Shown here: positions 59,285-64,000 of the stretch, piece by piece
Numbering within the stretch: position 1 is the stretch's first letter
How the letters are laid out: each line of letters begins with the position of its first letter
DNA from: Nematostella vectensis
Taxonomy: Eukaryota; Cnidaria; Anthozoa; Actiniaria; Edwardsiidae
Length of the DNA: 64,000 bases
Assembly: GCF_932526225.1 (NCBI RefSeq)
Contig: NC_064035.1
Location: 11,147,296 to 11,211,295, forward strand
Direction of reading: 5' to 3'
Position numbers and translations under genes: made by a program
The notes under the pieces: generated by a model
What the model was told of the DNA's origin: nothing
Seen by the model: the letters and a program-made list of their open reading frames with translations, nothing else
Databases searched by the model: none

Positions 59285-59526
59285 AGAACTTCCATCTAAT
59301 AAAAGTACGACAATTTGCCATTAAAATAGAAATATATTCAGAGTAAAACCGTCATTGGAATGATATATGCTATGTACATCATAGAACGTTAATTTTGTAG
59401 CTCTGAACTTCCATGTAATAAAAGTACTACAATTTGCCATTTAAAAACAGAATTATATTCAGAGTAAAACCGTCATTGGAATGATATATGCTATGTACAT
59501 CATAGAACGTAAATTCTGTAGCTCTG
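59285..59526. repeat. About 120-bp direct tandem duplication
   Basis: Two copies (about 59287-59405 and 59406-59526) share aacttccat, taataaaagtac, acaatttgccat and a long identical stretch from ttcagagtaaaaccgtcatt to catagaacgt. It ends immediately before the GPATCH2-like stop codon region, within its likely 3' untranslated region. Confidence 0.92.
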
Positions 59527-59532
59527 TGGATT

Positions 59533-62500
59533 TCATTTAGATGAGGGCCATGTGTGTCCTAGCCCCAGTCCTTTTGGTCTCATAGTGGCTTTGACTGGGT
59601 CGACCCTTCCACTCTGATTCGGTCCAAGTCCTTTGCCTGGTACCCAACCCATTTCACGGAGCATCTGGTTACCAATGTTGTGCTCTGGTATTGGCAATGT
59701 TGCTTGGGCTACAGCAACTAAAGGGAAAACACTAATATTTTTATATACATACATCACAGAGGTGGGCCAAGGGTTTTCTTTCTCCAAGGGGGGTCACTGC
59801 ATAAATGCTGTTGTATTGTGCATACAATAAGTTTGTAGCGCCAGTGTGTGGCTGTTGTGTGTGTGTGGCAGTTGTGATATTTCTAGTTGTGTACTGTACA
59901 TTAGATCAGTTTTGCATGGTTATTGGAAGATAGACAATCCAACTCCATGCTTTATTCTGGATCCCTCCAGTCAGATGAACCTCTTAGTAGTGGTAGTGGC
60001 TATATAAAAATAATAGAGCTAAATAAAGATTTATATAATATAATTTATATAATAGAGCTAAATAAAGATTTATACTACTATAAGTTAAAAATTTTATTTG
60101 ACTATAAACTACTAATATTACTTAAATATGTTTAAAATTTTATTAACTATAGGTCGAGAACATAACAGAAAAGAAAAGCAACCGATAAGTTATAAAGTAG
60201 TGTTAAAGTGTGCTGGCACAATTCTTAATGATTTTCGGGGCCATCCCCTAAATCTTGTAAGCAGCATTTTCAATCTTGTCCTTGATATCAAAAGAAACTA
60301 GTTTACAAACATAACTCAGACACCTTTCTTAGCACCCAGAGGTACATATCCGCTTAGTATTGCAATGACATTCATAGCAAAGTATTGCATACCTTCAGAG
60401 GCTGGTAGCGTTTTTCTAGCTTTTTTGACTTTGGATGATGGACTGACTTTTTTCCTGTTGAGCATTTTTTCCAATAAAAAGTTAAATCATACTGACAGTA
60501 GACTGCACAGTAGTTGAAAAACACTATTCACCTGTTCTTTCTCTGCTTGCCAAAAAGGCGGTTTATAGCAATCTTGTCGGGCCTACTTGTGTTTCTGTTG
60601 ATATACAATAAAATAGAATTGTATGAGATTTGCCATGTTTTATAGTTCTGTAAGCCAATACAAAGAAAATGCAATAATTACAGAAGAAGATGCCCAATTA
60701 AGGGTTGCAAAAAGCCCCATCAAAATGTTTTAACTATGGCTGACTATGGCTATGTGGTGGTGATTCCCTACCCTCATCATACTACCGAGTCTTACTTGGT
60801 ATGTAACTCTGCCAATGGCCTACACCCATAGCCTTGGCCAACCCTTTTAATATTACCAAGTCTTACTCTGCATCTCTGCCCAGGGCCTACCCATTCCCTT
60901 GGCCAACCCTTTTAATATATCAAGTCTTACTCAGCATCTCTGCCCATGGCCTACCGATTCCCTTGGCCAACCCTTTTAATATTACCAAGTCTTACTCTGC
61001 ATCTCTGCCCAGGGCCTACCCATAGCCTTGGCCAACCCTTTTAATATATCAAGTCTTACTCAGCATCTCTGCCAATGGCCTACACCCATAGCCTTGGCCA
61101 ACCCTTTTAATATATCAAGTCTTACTCAGCATCTCTGCCAATGGCCTACACCCATAGCCTTGGCCAACCCTTTTAATATTACCAAGTCTTACTCGGCATC
61201 TCTGCCCATGGCCTACCGATTCCCTTGGCCAACCCTTTTAATATATCAAGTCTTCTTTAGAATCTCTGCCCATAACCTACCCATTCCCTTGGCCAACTCT
61301 TTTAATATTATCAAGTCTTACTCAGCATCTCTGCCCATAACCTACCCATTCCCTTGGCCAACTCTTTTAATATTATCAAGTCTTACTCAGCATCTCTGCC
61401 TAGGGCCTCCTAGTATACCCATGCCCTTGGAATACCGACGATCGATTCTTACTTGGTTTTGATGAGCACAACTTGGTCTCTAGTAGAATTCTCTGTTAGG
61501 CAGTGAAGAGAATAAAGGGAAGCCAGCTTTCGTATCTATACGAACACAAAATGTTGTCATACAAGTGCACCAGTTAAATAATTAACCAGCTAGTTAAAAA
61601 AAAACAATTTATTGCTACCCTGATAGCAGAGCTTTTTTTCCTGTTTGTTCTATCAGTTCATTTATCATTGTTGCATCTCTATTCCTTCACATAATTGGTT
61701 TGTTTTTGTTCATGTAAAAACCCTTGAGCATGCTCTTTATTTTTTTTGGCAGCAACCACAATGCAATGATTTTGTTTGAAATTTCCTGCTGGTTCTGACC
61801 AGATCTCAACTGGTTTTACCATGTGTGACTACATAAAAAATCTTGGAAGGAACTAGTAATGTGCAAGCTCAACAGGATTCAATACAGGGTTCAAAATAGC
61901 GGCCAGCTGCTGTTTTCTGGTCTTTGTCGGCTCTTTTTTTTCTGTATTTCCCTTTCATAATTTGGAAATGCAGGCTTTTTTTCACCACTAAAATCCAGAA
62001 AGCCAGCAAAATCTAGCAGATTTAAAAAAGTTATTTTGAACCCTGTTATAGCAGCAGAGGTTCTCCTGAGGACACAAACAAACAATTATGCAAAACAACA
62101 GAGACATGACATATAGAAAATAACAAGAAAAAAGCTCTGCTAGTAGGGGAATTTGTTGCAGACCTGGTGTTGCTCTGCTCTTGAATTTAGAGGCAGGTAC
62201 AGCCTTTAGAAAATAAAGAAAACAAATAAAGTTTGATTATTATTTAAGCATTACAACAAATGGTGCTGACTAAACTGCAACACTTGTATGTGTAACTGTA
62301 TTGTTATTTATTATACCATACAAAAATAATTCATATGATCATCAATATTTGTCATTACTAGTTCAGGCAACTTACTCTGTTTTAGAAGAATCCTGGATGA
62401 ACTTGCTTATTTTCTTATTTGCCTCAATAAGCATTGGTTTAAGATTATCCTATGGAAAAGATTAGGATTAAAAAAAAATTCTAACTCAGACAACATATAC

Positions 62501-64000
62501 ACTTAGTTATTTACCTTTCCATACATTGACATCATATTCAACCGTGCCTGAAACCCTGCAGGAGAACAATATTATATTTTATTAGGATTTATTAAGACTG
62601 AATATCTTGCAATGTAATTACTTCTCATCTCAGATTTTTTTTAACATTTTCTCTTGGGCAACTTTAACAGCAAAGACATTGTTAGTTCTTTAAATATTTT
62701 GGGGTTAAGTCTAGGAAACTCCACAATAAAATGCTTAAAAAAACTTGAAGAGTCTGAACTAGATCCAGGAGACATAGCTAAAGTCTGGGGGATTTCTATG
62801 TTGAAGAGTTGATGTTCCTTGACTTATTCTGCTGCACTTGTATACATTACCAGTACTTTGATATTTAATGTCATTAATATATCCAGGCATCTACCAGTAA
62901 TTACTTGAGCATGTGCAGAAATAAGAAAATCAAAGCAAATCAATTGTAAAAAAACACACACACACTTTTTATCTTAACTTCTAGAGTTAAAGGAAATAAA
63001 AATTGCAGCTAAAGATCAGCCCTTGAGGTAAAGTTTTGACCCAAGTTATAGTATTGTAGATATACAGTACCAAACCCAAAAGCTCAAAAACTAGGAGACT
63101 GTGTTTAAAAGATAAAACCTAACTGTATAAGAAAATCTCAAGAAATTTAACCAGCTTGCAGTTATACTTATGATACTGAGTACTTTACTGTTTGTAAGCA
63201 TCTATTGTATATACATTACAGTACAGGACAATAAAAATACAATGATCTATTACCGAATGATCTAGTCCCGTTGGTCTCCGGAATGCCATACTCATCCATT
63301 ACTCCATTCAATATGTTGTTGAATTTCTCATCCTCTTCCATTTCCTTGCAGTCCTGTTCCCACCAGGGGTCTAAGGGGATCTCATGCTCATAAGAGCTTT
63401 CTTCTTGTTCGTCATCTGCTAATCTGCCCTCATCGTTAGTAAAGAACCCCTCGCTCTCAACATCACTAGAAGCATCACTATCTGAGCCAAGGTTCAGCAT
63501 CATGTCATCCTTATTATGTCTCCCTGGAAGCCAGATTGCACCATTTTCACCCATGTAATCAGTACTTCCATGGTCAGCCCCAAGGATTTTGAAATGTTTA
63601 CCATGCCTAGGGAATGATCCCACCTCCATTGGTTCAGAGGTGCTGCTACTATGTCTCCCAGTGTCATAGTAGTACACCTGGCCACCATCATCACACATCG
63701 ACTGCCTCTCAGCAGAGGATAATTTACAGGAATGTTTTCTTTTGAGAGATTTCGTATGTCCATGAGATATCTTTATGTTCCCATGGTGGTTATACTGACT
63801 ACTCAGTTCAGGAGAACTTTGAAATTGTACTCCGGTGTAATTCAAAGACTGTGGAGTCCTCTTTAACTTTTTGTTTCTTTTAGACCGTCTTCTGCCACCC
63901 GCATTCTCTGCGAATGAATCGCTTTCTGGACGCTCTGGTAAGGGATAGGGCTCCATCATTTGATATCGATATAACATCGAAAGACGTTTAGAGTTCGCAA
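59533..64000 (-). CDS. GPATCH2: G-patch protein, GPATCH2/GPATCH2L-like, 5'-partial
   Basis: Exons in transcript order: from beyond 64000 to 63254, 62555-62515, 62449-62376, 62203-62164, 60581-60532, 60454-60393, 59717-59533 (TGA). Phases agree at every junction. Marks: ESDSFAENAGGRRRSKRNKK, then the family signature GFFTNDEGRLADDEQ with PWWEQD, then SFGFQARL across the first junction, a basic KVKKARK stretch, and a C-terminal G-patch domain (HNIGNQMLREMGWVPGKGLG to MRPKGLGLG), which in this class recruits DEAH-box helicases. From Met 63977 it is 391 residues. The frame is open to the window edge, and vertebrate relatives have about 100 more N-terminal residues, so the start is probably outside. 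The 62203-62164 exon uses a weak gtctgc donor. Nuclear role inferred. Confidence 0.92.
60815..61430. repeat. 63-65-bp minisatellite, about 10 copies
   Basis: The unit contains cttggccaacccttttaata, t(t)accaagtcttactc, agcatctctgcccatggcct and accc. It lies in the intron between the GPATCH2-like exons at 62164 and 60581. Some units have atatcaag instead of attaccaag (2 bp shorter). Confidence 0.93.
61885..62045. mobile_element. 161-bp hAT-like MITE
   Basis: cagggttcaaaata at 61885 is inverted at the other end (tattttgaaccctg to 62045). CAGGG-type ends suggest hAT relatives. No convincing 8 bp target duplication is seen. It lies in a GPATCH2-like intron. Confidence 0.65.

Overview
This 64 kb window is animal nuclear DNA. 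Every real gene is split by GT-AG introns, and the content (a fibrillar collagen chain, TPPP, a D8C/EGF secreted protein, an ASDURF-like prefoldin, a GPATCH2-like protein, CR1/L2-type LINE remnants, many MITEs and minisatellites) fits a cnidarian, most likely an anthozoan such as a sea anemone. The species is inferred, not proven.

Layout. (1) 193-33174, + strand: the 3' part of a fibrillar procollagen alpha chain. I could place 64 coding exons, giving 1340 residues plus a stop. They cover the end of the minor helix, an N-telopeptide, a 1014-residue major triple helix with one Gly-to-Ala interruption, and the complete C-propeptide (COLFI domain). The 5' end lies before the window. Roughly 13 kb of its 33 kb is tandem repeat: at least ten unrelated intronic minisatellites (13, 27, 33, 36, 42, 50, 53, 61, about 80 and about 85 bp units). 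Three duplications carry copies of exon ends or splice sites. (2) 33.2-41.2 kb: no gene seen. It holds a 260 bp direct duplication, a tRNA-like element and a 33 bp minisatellite whose frame makes long false ORFs. (3) About 41.27-45.04 kb, - strand: a decayed non-LTR retrotransposon whose endonuclease SDH motif segment is tandemly repeated four times. (4) 45.8-47.6 kb: three inverted-repeat (MITE-like) elements. (5) 47748-48877, + strand: a four-exon, 80-residue ASDURF-like prefoldin subunit. (6) 50342-51723, + strand: TPPP/p25-alpha in three exons, behind three tandem CCAAT boxes. (7) 53054-56230, - strand: the 3' part of a secreted protein with a D8C domain, EGF repeats and a C-terminal Cys-containing domain. 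Two of its four EGF exons are broken, and a 23 bp minisatellite sits in an intron. (8) 57.5-59.5 kb: diverged tandem duplications. (9) 59533 to the window end, - strand: a GPATCH2/2L-like G-patch protein in seven exons, 5' end probably beyond the window.

The genes are independent eukaryotic units and form no operon or joint pathway. The most unusual signal is how the collagen gene has tolerated tandem duplication: very large minisatellites, some copying functional splice junctions, surround a coding frame kept to exactly 338 triplets. The EGF gene and the LINE show the same tendency to tandem duplication inside coding sequence.
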